Assembly: GCA_005798445.1 (NCBI GenBank)
Contig: SYJG01000135.1
Location: 1-35,707, forward strand
DNA: 35,707 bases
Direction of reading: 5' to 3'
Source of the DNA: Planctomyces sp.
Lineage (GTDB): Bacteria > Planctomycetota > Planctomycetia > Planctomycetales > Planctomycetaceae
Within the stretch, counting starts at the first letter, position 1, and every line of letters begins with the position of its first letter. The position numbers and the translations under genes are program-made. The notes under the pieces were generated by a model that made no database searches, was not told where the DNA came from, and was given only the letters and a program-made list of their open reading frames with translations. Below are positions 12,022 to 21,521 of the stretch, piece after piece.

Positions 12022-15000
12022 TCTTCTGCCTCCGACACCGACGCCTCGTCCGGCGAACTCCACGCGCTGGGATGCTCGGCAGCGGCAAGAGGCGTTGTGT
12101 GATGAATTCGAGTCGGCGTGGCAGCACGGCCGAGCGCCGACGTTGGAGGACTACGTCGCGCGAGTGCCGCTCGCTGAGCAAGCGGATTTGCTGCGCGAGT
12201 TGATCGAGTTGGATGTGTTCTATCGCCGTCAGCGTGGTGAGTCGGTGCAGCGCGGCGATTACCGGCATCGGTTCGCGGCGTTGGAGGATGGATCGGTGTC
12301 GATCACGGATCGTGGGGCAGGTTTTCAACCTGCCGAGCCAGCCGGGTCGGCGACGCCCACAACGTCGAGTGAGCGGCAGGTTGAAAACCTGCCCAACGGA
12401 CGGTTCGGCTACGAAATTCTGTCAGAGCTTGGTCGCGGCGGAATGGGAGTTGTGTATCTCGCTCGGCAGGTGCGGCTGAAGCGATTGGTCGCGTTGAAGA
12501 TGATCCTGGCCGGTGAATTGGCCAGCTTTGAAGAGCGGCTACGATTCCGTCGCGAGGCCGAGACCGCCGCACGGTTGCAGCATCCGCACATCGTCCAAGT
12601 CTATGACGTCGGCGAGCACGACGGTCATGCGTACCTCGCGATGGAGTACGTCGGCGGCGGAACTCTGGCTCGCTGGATGGATGGTCGCCCGCAGGCACCG
12701 CGCGAAGCGGCGGCGCTGATGGAAACCCTGGCTCGCGCAATTCAACACGCTCACGAGCAAGGGGTCGTACATCGCGATCTCAAACCGGCGAACGTGTTGC
12801 TGACCGAAGCAAACAGCGCGTCGCGACGGCTCGATGCGAATGAGTTGCCGGTGGTCGGCAGCAGCCAGCGAGAGAACGTCACTCCGACATCGGCGCGATC
12901 GCCGATGCCGCAGTCGAACGACGCTGGCGTTCGGGAGGGCGTCAGCCCCCTGGTGGTTCGTGAAGCAACCCAGCCCACCGGGGGGCTAACGCCCTCCCGC
13001 TCGCCTGAACTGCAATTGGTTGCCGCGCCGATTCCCGTCGCGCGGCGCGACGATTCGGATCGCACGTTGTCCGACGTGCCGAAGCTGAAGATCGCGGACT
13101 TCGGCTTGGCGAAGTTGCTGGGGCAGGAGATCAGCATGACGCAATCGGGCGCGGTGATGGGGACGCCCAGCTACATGGCTCCGGAAGCGGCCGGGGCCGG
13201 GCCGATTGGTGCTCCGGCCGACATCTATTCCTTGGGAGCGATCTTGTACGAGGCGCTCACCGGCCACCCACCGTTTCGTGGTGCGAACTTCGCCGACACG
13301 ATTGAGCAACTCAAAACGCAAGAGCCGGTCACGCCCCGTTCGCTGCAACCGAAGGTGCCGCGCGATCTCGAAACGATCTGCTTGAAGTGTCTGCAAAAGG
13401 AGCCGCGCAAACGATTCGTCTCGGCCGAGTCACTGGCCGATGACCTGCGGCGGTTTTTGGACGGCGAGGCGATCACCGCTCGACCGATCGGCGTCATCGA
13501 ACGCTCAGCGCGGTGGATGAACCGCCATCCGGGACCGGCGGTCGCGCTGGTCGGCACCGCGCTCACCGCGCTGCTCGTGCTGGGCTTGAGTCTGTTCTTC
13601 AACGCGAAGCTCAGTGTGTCGTTGTCGGAAACCGAGACACAGAGTCTGCTCCTGAAAAGGCAACGCGATGAGACTGCGACGCAGCGCGATGAAGTGGTTC
13701 GGAAACGCGACGAACTGGCGGCGCAGCAGGCCGTGATCGTGGAAGAGCGGAACAAAGCCGAGGCTCAGCGCGCGTTGGCCGAGACTCAGAAAACCGAAGC
13801 CGAGCGGCAGAAGCTCGAAGCGGACAAGCAGCGGGACGAAGCGGGGCGGCAGAAGAGCACGGCCGAGTTTTCGACGTACACCTCGGAGATGCTGTTGGCG
13901 GATCGCTACCTGCGCGATTCGCGCGTGTCGGCGGCGGATGAGTTGTTGAGCCGGCATCGTCCGCTGGTGGGGATGCCGGATCGGCGCGGGTTCGAGTGGT
14001 TTCATTTGTGGGCTGGCTGCCATCGTGAGGACTGGACTCTGGACCCGGCGATGGGACCGGTCACGGACGCGATGCCCTCACCCGACGGCAAGTGGCTGGT
14101 GCTGTGTGGCAACAACGGCAGCATCGTGGTTTGGGATGTGGAGCGTCGAACGGATCGCTTCATTCTCAAGGGACCGGAAATCTCCCCTCCCAAGCAGCGG
14201 CCGATTAGCAGCGACCGTCCGTCGGCCGCGTTTACTCCCGACGGCAAAGTCTTGGCGACGTGCGATGGCGACATCCGGTTGTGGAACGTCGCCACGGGAC
14301 AAGAGCTGACGGTGCCCGGTCAGCCGTTGCAGTCGAAGGGTCGCTGCATCGGCTTTTCAGTGACCGGCTTCACGTTGGCCGTCGGCAGCACGGATGGCTT
14401 CTTGACGCTGTGGACGGTGCATAACCAGAAGCAATTTCATCGTTGGAAAGTTTCCAGCGTGGCGATTGATCGAGTGGTGTTCAGCCCGGATCGTTCGACG
14501 ATTGCGACCGTCGATACGAACAGCAGCATCGGCCGCGCGCGGATTTGGGACATTCACAAAGAGAAGGTGCTGCACGAAATTCCGAACGCCGCGACATCGA
14601 GCGTGATCGACGTGGCGTTCACGCGCGATGCCCAACGAGTCGTCTTCAGTGACGGTGCCAAATCGTCCCGTTGGCGCGGCGGGCATGTCCGCGTCAAACA
14701 GACGGGCACGTTTGCCGATCTCTGGTCGGTGGAGATCCCAACCGATTGCGTGTCGCGAGTAGCGTTCAGCGCGGACGGCCAGACACTCTGGGGCGGTTCG
14801 GCCTCCGGCGTGATCCGGCGTTGGCACGCGGATACCGGTCAAGAACAACCGCCGCTGTCAGGTCACACGAAACGCATTTCGGCGATGTACATGCTGGTGG
14901 CGGGGGACAAGCTGATCACCGCCAGCGACGATCGGGTCGTCAAGCAGTGGGATGTGCGGCTGACGTCCGAACCGCGCGTGTGGCCAGCTCCGCAGGGTGA

Positions 15001-15982
15001 CTCGTTGGAACGCTTCGTCGTTTCTGCGGACGGCCACTGGCTGGCATCGAGCGGAGCGGGACGCATGACTCTTTCGGAAACGGCGACCGGTCGCAGCGTC
15101 GATTGGCCTGCGGAAGCGTCCGCCGATCGGCCGGTGCAGTTCTCGGCGGACAATCGGCTCTTGCTGACTTGGAACCGCGAGGCGTTGTCACTGTGGGACG
15201 TGGCCAACCGAAATCGAATCGCGACCCTGACCTGTGCAGAGATGCCGTTGTTGAACAAGTTCACGATGAGCCACGACGGCCGTTGGATCGTCGCGATCGC
15301 CAAAGCTTCCCAGTTGTTCGCCTGGGACTCCTCGTCCGGTCGCCGGTTGGAGGACTTTCCTCGTTCGAATGGTCAATACCGATACGCGCTGGCACTTTCG
15401 CCGGATGCCTCGCGATTGGCGGTGTCCATCACTCGCGGGAACGGCAGCTATGTCGAGTTCTGGAAGACGGACTGGCCGACGTCCGCGATCGCCAATGACG
15501 CAGCGGCCGCCGAACGCTCCGCGACGAAGTGGCTCGACGACCAGCCGCTTTGGACGTCTCCCACCGGAGGAAATTTCCAACGCGCGTCGGCTTTGAAGTT
15601 CTCGACCGACGGGCGATCGCTAATCTTGGGGGCCAACGGCGGTTGGCTGGAACGCTTGGATTTGGACACGCACAAGGCCGAGATCATCGCGACTCACGAC
15701 GCACCGATCAGTTGGCTGGATACAGATGAATCGGGCCAAACCGTGTTCTCCGCGAGCCTCGATGGCATGGTGAAACTGACCGATGTCGCACGCAAACGCG
15801 AACTGTTCGTACTGCAAGGTCTCACACCCGGCTTCGTCGGATTCGACTGGAGCCCGCAAGCTCGGACGGTGGTCACCGCGGTGAAGTCCGGCGCGGTGAC
15901 ATTCTGGAAAGCTCCACCCGAAGCGCCGACTTACCAACGAAACTCCGTCGAGCTGCCGGTCACGCCCGGCCGGTCGCCGTGA
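12011..15982 (+). CDS. Membrane Ser/Thr protein kinase with WD40 repeats
   Basis: A 1323-residue signalling protein. Residues 1-100 form an N-terminal helical part and about 132-485 the kinase domain: glycine loop LGRGGMGVVY, catalytic Lys163, HRDLKPAN (His254-Asp256), DFG (Asp363-Gly365), MAPEAAG and ADIYSLGAILYEALTG. All catalytic residues are intact. HRD and DFG are 107 residues apart instead of about 20 because of an insert containing a palindrome. One membrane helix (about 508-530) is followed by a charged coiled coil (about 535-625), the FEWFHLW linker and a WD40 region from about 680 to the end. The kinase would be cytoplasmic and the WD40 region outside. The ATG at 12011 overlaps the sigma gene. 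A likely role is phosphorylation-based control of that sigma factor. Confidence 0.92.
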   Translation: MTTDLLPPTPTPRPANSTRWDARQRQEALCDEFESAWQHGRAPTLEDYVARVPLAEQADLLRELIELDVFYRRQRGESVQRGDYRHRFAALEDGSVSITDRGAGFQPAEPAGSATPTTSSERQVENLPNGRFGYEILSELGRGGMGVVYLARQVRLKRLVALKMILAGELASFEERLRFRREAETAARLQHPHIVQVYDVGEHDGHAYLAMEYVGGGTLARWMDGRPQAPREAAALMETLARAIQHAHEQGVVHRDLKPANVLLTEANSASRRLDANELPVVGSSQRENVTPTSARSPMPQSNDAGVREGVSPLVVREATQPTGGLTPSRSPELQLVAAPIPVARRDDSDRTLSDVPKLKIADFGLAKLLGQEISMTQSGAVMGTPSYMAPEAAGAGPIGAPADIYSLGAILYEALTGHPPFRGANFADTIEQLKTQEPVTPRSLQPKVPRDLETICLKCLQKEPRKRFVSAESLADDLRRFLDGEAITARPIGVIERSARWMNRHPGPAVALVGTALTALLVLGLSLFFNAKLSVSLSETETQSLLLKRQRDETATQRDEVVRKRDELAAQQAVIVEERNKAEAQRALAETQKTEAERQKLEADKQRDEAGRQKSTAEFSTYTSEMLLADRYLRDSRVSAADELLSRHRPLVGMPDRRGFEWFHLWAGCHREDWTLDPAMGPVTDAMPSPDGKWLVLCGNNGSIVVWDVERRTDRFILKGPEISPPKQRPISSDRPSAAFTPDGKVLATCDGDIRLWNVATGQELTVPGQPLQSKGRCIGFSVTGFTLAVGSTDGFLTLWTVHNQKQFHRWKVSSVAIDRVVFSPDRSTIATVDTNSSIGRARIWDIHKEKVLHEIPNAATSSVIDVAFTRDAQRVVFSDGAKSSRWRGGHVRVKQTGTFADLWSVEIPTDCVSRVAFSADGQTLWGGSASGVIRRWHADTGQEQPPLSGHTKRISAMYMLVAGDKLITASDDRVVKQWDVRLTSEPRVWPAPQGDSLERFVVSADGHWLASSGAGRMTLSETATGRSVDWPAEASADRPVQFSADNRLLLTWNREALSLWDVANRNRIATLTCAEMPLLNKFTMSHDGRWIVAIAKASQLFAWDSSSGRRLEDFPRSNGQYRYALALSPDASRLAVSITRGNGSYVEFWKTDWPTSAIANDAAAAERSATKWLDDQPLWTSPTGGNFQRASALKFSTDGRSLILGANGGWLERLDLDTHKAEIIATHDAPISWLDTDESGQTVFSASLDGMVKLTDVARKRELFVLQGLTPGFVGFDWSPQARTVVTAVKSGAVTFWKAPPEAPTYQRNSVELPVTPGRSP
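12312..12397. repeat. GTGG-type inverted repeat inside the kinase gene
   Basis: Arms 12312-12334 and 12375-12397 (23 nt, one mismatch; GTGGGGCAGGTTTTCAACC). It is translated in frame as residues 101-129 (AGFQPAEPAG ... RQVENLPN), directly before the kinase domain. The left arm differs by one base from the left arm of the intergenic element at 20148-20211. Confidence 0.88.
12932..12999. repeat. Inverted repeat inside the kinase catalytic domain
   Basis: Arms 12932-12956 and 12975-12999 (25 nt, 2 mismatches; CGGGAGGGCGTCAGCCCCC). It is translated in frame as about residues 308-330 (VREGVSPLV ... GGLTPSRS), within the long insert between the catalytic loop and DFG. Confidence 0.85.
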
Positions 15983-16085
15983 TCACACCATGAATGCGAG
16001 CCGCATTTGCTTGCCTTCACCGCCCCCGACCGCCAGCATGACTTGCCCACCCCGACGCTCAATCGTCTCACCAGAAACTCGCCTC

Positions 16086-17747
16086 ATGCTCATCCGCCTG
16101 CTCTGTCTGTCTCTGCTGCTGACGGTCACGGTTGTCGCCTCGGCTGACGATCACCTACACGACCTGCAAACGGCCGCGATCAAGAATGGCCAATCGCCGG
16201 TTGCTCATTGGGGCGTTGATCCCAAGAACTACAAGGAATGGGGCACGCACAGCAATCGCCTGATTCCGGTGTACACGTTTGGAACTCTGGAAGCGGGTGA
16301 GGGAGTTGATCTCAATTGTTATCTCGGCAAGAACAGCGCGTACCGCAGCGAAGCAAAACTCAAGTCGATCTACGGTCGTGTTCCGTCCAACACGCTCAAT
16401 CTCGCGGCTGACTACTGTGACCAAACCGATCTCGCGGCATTGCAGCGAGCCGCGTTCAAGGCCGGCAAAAAGCACGTCATTTTGTTGGTCTTCGACGGAA
16501 TGGATTGGCAGACAACTCGATTGGCTGCGATCTACAACGAACGGCGAGTCAGCTATTCGGAAGGACGTGGGACCGGCACCCACTTTCAAAACTACACGGC
16601 CAACGGCACAACACAGTTTGGATTCATGTGTGTCGCGCCCCTCAACGACGGCACCGATTGCGATGTCGATACGCAGACCGTCACCAATCCCGGCGGAAAG
16701 TATCCCGGTGGCTACAACGTCGCGAAGGGCGGCGCTTTTCCGTGGTCGCCGCCCAGCGACGACATCTATTATCTCACCGGTCGCGCGACTGACGGCAAAG
16801 GGAAAGGAGAGCACCCGTATCCCGACTCAGCCAACACGGCCCAGGCGATGATTTCTGGCGTGAAGAGCTACAACAACTCGATCAACGTCGATTACGCGGG
16901 CCAGCATGTCCCGACGGTTTCTCATGAGGTCCAAGCGGCAGGATTTGCGGTTGGAGCGGTCACGAGTGTCCCGATCAGCCATGCAACGCCTGCGTGCTCG
17001 TTTGCTCAAAACGTAGATCGAGACGATTATCAAGATTTGACTCGCGATCTGCTCGGACTGCCGTCGAGCTCGCATCCTACCAAGCCGCTGCAAGGGCTCG
17101 ATGTACTCATCGGTGGTGGCTACGGGGACACCGCGACGAAGACCGGCGACCCAGAAAAGAAGACTCAAGGTCAGGGAAAGAATTTTGTCCCTGGCAACAT
17201 TTGGCTAACAGCAGCCGACCGTAAGTCGATCGATTGTGCCAACGGCGGTCCGTACGTTGTCGCGGAGCGAACCTCTGGAACCAACGGTCGTGAATTGCTG
17301 CAGGACGCCTCTACGCGAGCCGCCTCGTCGGGGCATCGGCTTCTCGGATTCTTTGGCATTGGGGCGGCGAAAGGACATTTGCCATTCGCGACGGCTGACG
17401 GTGATTTTCAGCCGTCAATCGGACGTGCCGGAAAGGTTGAGTCGTACACTCCCGCAGATCTCAATGAGAATCCAACGTTGGCCGACATGACTTTCGCGGC
17501 ACTCACCGTCCTCGGAAAGAACAAGAAAGGGTTCTGGCTGATGGTCGAAGCGGGTGATGTCGATTGGGCCAACCATGACAATAACCTCGACAACTCAATC
17601 GGTGCGGTCAATTCCGGCGACCGAGCCTTTCGAGTCATCACCGACTGGGTGGAGAAACACAGTAACTGGACCGAGACCGCTGTCATTGTGACTGCCGACC
17701 ACGGACACTTTCTGTGGCTCGATCGCCCGGAGGGATTGATCCCGTAG
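16086..17747 (+). CDS. Secreted alkaline phosphatase, PhoA type
   Basis: A metal-dependent phosphomonoesterase of the alkaline phosphatase superfamily. Numbering from ATG 16086: signal peptide 1-19 (MLIRLLCLSLLLTVTVVAS, likely cleaved near ADD), metal Asp137 in LLVFDGMDW, nucleophile candidate Ser248 in DSANTAQAM, VPISHATPA further on, zinc ligands Asp493 and His497 in EAGDVDWANHDN, and D538-H-G-H in TADHGHF. The frame is open to an ATG at 15990, but that would put 32 non-signal residues in front of an ordinary signal peptide, so 16086 is preferred. The 553-residue protein ends soon after the DHGH motif, as some bacterial homologues do. It lies 103 nt after the kinase gene and is followed by a hairpin. 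It probably liberates phosphate from organic compounds in the periplasm. Phosphate regulation is not visible. Confidence 0.9.
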   Translation: MLIRLLCLSLLLTVTVVASADDHLHDLQTAAIKNGQSPVAHWGVDPKNYKEWGTHSNRLIPVYTFGTLEAGEGVDLNCYLGKNSAYRSEAKLKSIYGRVPSNTLNLAADYCDQTDLAALQRAAFKAGKKHVILLVFDGMDWQTTRLAAIYNERRVSYSEGRGTGTHFQNYTANGTTQFGFMCVAPLNDGTDCDVDTQTVTNPGGKYPGGYNVAKGGAFPWSPPSDDIYYLTGRATDGKGKGEHPYPDSANTAQAMISGVKSYNNSINVDYAGQHVPTVSHEVQAAGFAVGAVTSVPISHATPACSFAQNVDRDDYQDLTRDLLGLPSSSHPTKPLQGLDVLIGGGYGDTATKTGDPEKKTQGQGKNFVPGNIWLTAADRKSIDCANGGPYVVAERTSGTNGRELLQDASTRAASSGHRLLGFFGIGAAKGHLPFATADGDFQPSIGRAGKVESYTPADLNENPTLADMTFAALTVLGKNKKGFWLMVEAGDVDWANHDNNLDNSIGAVNSGDRAFRVITDWVEKHSNWTETAVIVTADHGHFLWLDRPEGLIP

Positions 17748-17750
17748 CCT

Positions 17751-17796
17751 GAACTCCCCTATTTGACGTCGGGGAGTTCCGGTCGATCAGATTTTT
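17751..17796 (+). terminator. Intrinsic terminator after the alkaline phosphatase gene
   Basis: Stem GAACTCCCC (17751-17759) pairs with GGGGAGTTC (17771-17779) around an 11-nt loop. The T-run ATTTTT follows at about 17791, somewhat farther than in a textbook terminator. Confidence 0.65.
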
Positions 17797-17899
17797 GGCT
17801 CTGGAAACTCACAACTCGGCTTGTGATTTCAGCGAACGTTTATAGAGTGCTGCGGGTTTGACGTGGTCTTGGAGTCCGTTTCACCACAGGAGCCTGACC

Positions 17900-20143
17900 G
17901 TGAAGCGTTGGTCAATTCTTTCCGCGAGTGTTTGTTTGTCGTTGGGTGTCTTGGGGTTGAGCGATTTTGACGCTCAGGCAAAACCACCAGTGGCTCAAAA
18001 GAAAGTCGAGAAGGCTCCCGTCGATCCGAAGGCCGAAGCAGCTTTTCGGGAGCAGGCCAAAAAGCTGACGAGCGGCACAGAACTCGACAAAGTTCTCGCT
18101 CTTGAAAACAAAGAACGGGGTATCAAGGCTGATCCGATGCCCGTTGTTGATGACCTGACGTTTTTGCGTCGGGTGTACTGCGACCTGGTTGGCCGCATCC
18201 CGACCAATGAAGAGGCCGCCGTCTTTGAAGCCGACAAGAGTTCTGCCAAGCGGAATGAGATCATCGATCGGCTGATTGCGGATGATCGATTCGTCGATCG
18301 TTGGACAGTCTTTTATGCCGACATGTTTCGTCTGCGTGCTCAAGCCGATGGCGGCGGAGCGGCGCTGGCCTGGGTCCATCAGGCGATCGCCGATGGGATG
18401 CCGCACGACGAAATGTCTCGCCGGCTGATTACCACGAACGGCAAGGCGGGAGCGGCTCCCGAAGTCGCGTTCGTGCTCGGCGACAATGCCGATCCGATGA
18501 TCCTTGCTGGCGTCACGTCGCAGGTCTTCATGGGCGTCCGCATCTCGTGTGCTCAATGCCACGATCACCCGTTTGATGTGTGGACCCAAGAAAATTTCTA
18601 CGGTTTCGCAGCATACTTCGGGAAGACCCAGCGAATCGAGAATCAGTTCACTCGGACGATCTACGCTAAGGAAAATGAGCAATCGACCGTGCTCTGGCCG
18701 CCGGAAGGCAAGGCCAAGCCGGACGAGCGGAAGCCCATGAAGCCGAGCTTCCCGTTCGACACCGTTGCCGCCAGCGAAACGCCAGAATACATCGCTCGGT
18801 TCAATGCTTTGCGTGCGAAGCAGAAGGCCGAGAAAGACGCACTCCTCGCGAAGGCTGGTGCGAAAGATTCCGACGTTGATGACTTGCTGGCCGATGCTTC
18901 GGAGAACGAGCAGAAAGCAAAGGGCAAGAAGCAGGACGACGCCATCACGAAGCAGGCCAAACAGGACGCCAAAGACCTCAACATCAAGGCGGGCTTGTAC
19001 ACAACCAGCGAATGGCGAACACAACTTGCCGAATTAGTGACGTCGCCTCGCAATCGGTTCTTTGCGAAGAATCTAGTGAATCGTGCGTGGTCTGACCTCA
19101 TTGGTCGTGGCATCGTCGATCCGATTGACGACTTCAGCGACAACAACCCGCCCAGTCATCCGAAGACGCTCGATTTCATCGCCGATGAATTTGTGGCCGG
19201 CGGCTACGACCTCCGAACACTCGTGCGGCTGATCGTCAACAGCCAAGTCTACCAGCGAGCACACGTTTACGGCTTGGCCGAGCAAGAACAGCAAGACCTC
19301 GAAAAATCGTTCCTTGCCACGCCGATGCGGCGCATGCTCAGCGAGACGCTGTACGACAGCATCATCACCGCCGGGCACCTGTTCGACGTGAAGCACACGC
19401 CCGGCAAGAACATGAAGACCACTTGGAAGCTCTCTCAGATGGTCAAGCCGGGAACCGGCCGCCAAGGCTTGGCTCTGACCGCAATGAAGTTTGAGCAGAA
19501 GATGGCCATGAACGGCCCAGCGATGGACAAGGATGAAGCGGCTCCGGGGCTCGACCTCGAAAAGGGGATCGAGATCGACTTCGGCAAAGTTCTCGCGAAC
19601 GCCAAGAAAGAGGAATCGAAAGTTGAAGTCGAAGAGATGCGTGTGATGTCGAAAGAAGAAATCGAAGCCGAACGCATGCGTGCTCAAATGCAGACGCAGC
19701 GTCGGGGCGTCGATTACATCGATCGGTATGTGAAGGCGACGTTCGACGACAACCCGAAGTTCGGCTCATCGTTGCGAATGTCCTCTCCAGCCGCTCCTGA
19801 ACACTTCCTGCGAGTCTTCGGCCAGACTGATCGAGAAATCCTGGGTGAATCCCGCGATCATGCTCCGAACATGCGACAAGCGTTGATGATGCTCAACGGC
19901 CAGTTAATTCACGAAGCGTCCCGCGTCGGTGAATTCGAGCCGATGCACGCGGTGTTGGCCGAGCAAAAGAACCTCGACGGAGCCATCAAATTGGCCTACC
20001 GTGAGATCCTGACCCGCGAACCGTCCGCAGATGAAATTCGAGAAGCCAAAGCCATCATCGCCGCTCAGAAAGACCAGTTCGACGGCATGGCGGACTTCCG
20101 TTGGATTCTGCTCAACTGTAACGAATTCCGTTTCTTGCCATGA
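17900..20143 (+). CDS. DUF1549/DUF1553 exported protein with CxxCH motif
   Basis: This family (also named PSCyt2/PSD1) is expanded in Planctomycetota and is usually encoded next to DUF1501; the activity is unknown. With GTG at 17900 the protein has 747 residues. That start has AGGAG (17888-17892) 7 nt upstream and begins a signal peptide (KRWSILSASVCLSLGVLGL). The in-frame TTG at 17858 has no such support. The DUF1549 part is at about 60-240, with FLRRVYCDLVGRIP and CAQCHDHPF (217-225), resembling a haem- or metal-binding site. A charged Lys/Glu-rich segment lies at about 295-360. The DUF1553 part, about 370-740, starts at TSPRNRFFAKNLVNRAWSDL, with LVRLIVNSQVYQRA and a C-terminal NCNEFRFLP. 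The DUF1501 gene follows after 98 nt, so the pair is probably an operon. Confidence 0.9.
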   Translation: MKRWSILSASVCLSLGVLGLSDFDAQAKPPVAQKKVEKAPVDPKAEAAFREQAKKLTSGTELDKVLALENKERGIKADPMPVVDDLTFLRRVYCDLVGRIPTNEEAAVFEADKSSAKRNEIIDRLIADDRFVDRWTVFYADMFRLRAQADGGGAALAWVHQAIADGMPHDEMSRRLITTNGKAGAAPEVAFVLGDNADPMILAGVTSQVFMGVRISCAQCHDHPFDVWTQENFYGFAAYFGKTQRIENQFTRTIYAKENEQSTVLWPPEGKAKPDERKPMKPSFPFDTVAASETPEYIARFNALRAKQKAEKDALLAKAGAKDSDVDDLLADASENEQKAKGKKQDDAITKQAKQDAKDLNIKAGLYTTSEWRTQLAELVTSPRNRFFAKNLVNRAWSDLIGRGIVDPIDDFSDNNPPSHPKTLDFIADEFVAGGYDLRTLVRLIVNSQVYQRAHVYGLAEQEQQDLEKSFLATPMRRMLSETLYDSIITAGHLFDVKHTPGKNMKTTWKLSQMVKPGTGRQGLALTAMKFEQKMAMNGPAMDKDEAAPGLDLEKGIEIDFGKVLANAKKEESKVEVEEMRVMSKEEIEAERMRAQMQTQRRGVDYIDRYVKATFDDNPKFGSSLRMSSPAAPEHFLRVFGQTDREILGESRDHAPNMRQALMMLNGQLIHEASRVGEFEPMHAVLAEQKNLDGAIKLAYREILTREPSADEIREAKAIIAAQKDQFDGMADFRWILLNCNEFRFLP

Positions 20144-20147
20144 CCTC

Positions 20148-20211
20148 GTGGGGCAGGTTTCCAACCTGCCCGTTTCGATTCTCTAATTGGTAGGTTGAAA
20201 ACCTGCCACAT
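20148..20211. repeat. GTGG-type inverted repeat between DUF1549/1553 and DUF1501 genes
   Basis: Arms 20148-20170 and 20189-20211 (23 nt, 4 mismatches; left arm GTGGGGCAGGTTTCCAACC). It is of the same kind as the in-gene repeat at 12312-12397, here between genes and more decayed. Confidence 0.8.
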
Positions 20212-20241
20212 GACGTAACCCGTTTCAGAAAGGAACTCGAC

Positions 20242-21495
20242 ATGGGCTGCCTGGACTACCAAATGAATCGCCGAGCTGTGTTGCAGGCGTCGTTGGCTTC
20301 GATCCTCGGTTTCTCGATGCGCGACCTGATCGCGTTTGGCGGGACCGACCATACGCCAACGGCTGAGCACGTCATTTTCTTCTGGAACGGCGGCGGCATG
20401 TCGCACATCGACACGTTCGATCCGAAGCCCGGTCGGCCGACCGGTGGTGAGTTTGATGCGATCGACACGTCGGTTTCGGGAATCAAGATTTCGCAAATCT
20501 TCCCGGAAGTCGCGAAGGTCATGGAGCACTGTGCGTTGGTTCGCTCCATCGCCGGCGTCAACGGCGATCACGGTCGAGGCACCTATCAGTTGCAGACCAG
20601 CTATAACCAGACCGCTAACTTGCTGCATCCTGGTTTTGGTTCGGTGGTGACTTCTGAGAAGAAGCAGGTCGGCGATCTTCCGGCCTACGTCACCATCAGT
20701 GGCCGCGCACCAAAGGCGAGCTACCTCGGCCAGAAGTGCGAAGCATACTTCATCGGCGGGCCGGGTGAAAAAGACCCGTACTTGTCGTTCCCGGAAGGGA
20801 TTGCTTCGGCTCGTGGAAATCAGCGGCTCGAAGTGCTCGAAAAGTTCAACGGCCGCTTCGCCGAGAAGTCATCGAATAAGGAATTGAAGTCGACCCAGAC
20901 TTCGATCGATGAAGCGTTGACTCTGATGCGGAGCCCGGCGCTCGCCGCATTCGAGCTCGACAAAGTTCCGACGTCGCAGTTGAACCGTTACGGCGACACT
21001 CCGTTCGGCCGCGGATGCCTTGTGGCAAAGCAACTTGTCGAGACGGGTGTGCGATTCGTGCAAGTCAACCGCGGTGGTTTCGATACGCACATGAACAACT
21101 TCCCGGCGATGGAAGCTCATGGCGAGATCATGGACCCCGCGCTGGCGTCGCTGATCACCGATCTGGCCGATAGCGGGATGCTTAAGAAGACGTTGATCGT
21201 CATGCTCAGCGAATTCGGCCGCACGCCGAAGATCAATAAAGACTCGGGCCGCGATCACTGGCCGAATGTTTTCACCTGCTTCATGGCGGGTGGGGGCATC
21301 AAGGGTGGCACGGTTGTCGGCACGTCGGACGAAGACGGCTACGAGCCGAAGGACAATCCGGTGAAGGTCTCGAACCTGCATGCCAGCTTCTGTCACGCTT
21401 TGGGCATCGACCCGGACAAGAAGATCATGACGCCGCTTCAACGCCCATTCAAACTGGTCGAAGACGGCACGCCCATCAAGGAGTTGTTCGCCTAG
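20242..21495 (+). CDS. DUF1501 family exported protein
   Basis: A 417-residue member of the DUF1501 family. The N-terminus (MNRRAVLQASLASILGFSM after MGCLDYQ) carries paired Arg and a hydrophobic stretch, a Tat-like signal. Family landmarks: FFWNGGGMSHIDTFDPKPG, VRSIAGVNGDHGRGTY, YGDTPFGRGCLVAKQLVETG, FVQVNRGGFDTHMNN, LSEFGRTPKIN, GRDHWPNVFTCFMAGGGIKG and HALGIDPDKK. AAAGGAA lies about 9 nt before the ATG. It shares less with the copy at 630-2069 than the motif order, so the two are not recent duplicates. The partner gene upstream is the DUF1549/DUF1553 protein, and a strong terminator follows. Confidence 0.92.
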   Translation: MGCLDYQMNRRAVLQASLASILGFSMRDLIAFGGTDHTPTAEHVIFFWNGGGMSHIDTFDPKPGRPTGGEFDAIDTSVSGIKISQIFPEVAKVMEHCALVRSIAGVNGDHGRGTYQLQTSYNQTANLLHPGFGSVVTSEKKQVGDLPAYVTISGRAPKASYLGQKCEAYFIGGPGEKDPYLSFPEGIASARGNQRLEVLEKFNGRFAEKSSNKELKSTQTSIDEALTLMRSPALAAFELDKVPTSQLNRYGDTPFGRGCLVAKQLVETGVRFVQVNRGGFDTHMNNFPAMEAHGEIMDPALASLITDLADSGMLKKTLIVMLSEFGRTPKINKDSGRDHWPNVFTCFMAGGGIKGGTVVGTSDEDGYEPKDNPVKVSNLHASFCHALGIDPDKKIMTPLQRPFKLVEDGTPIKELFA

Positions 21496-21521
21496 TCGCG
21501 AATGATCCTGAGGGACACCAG

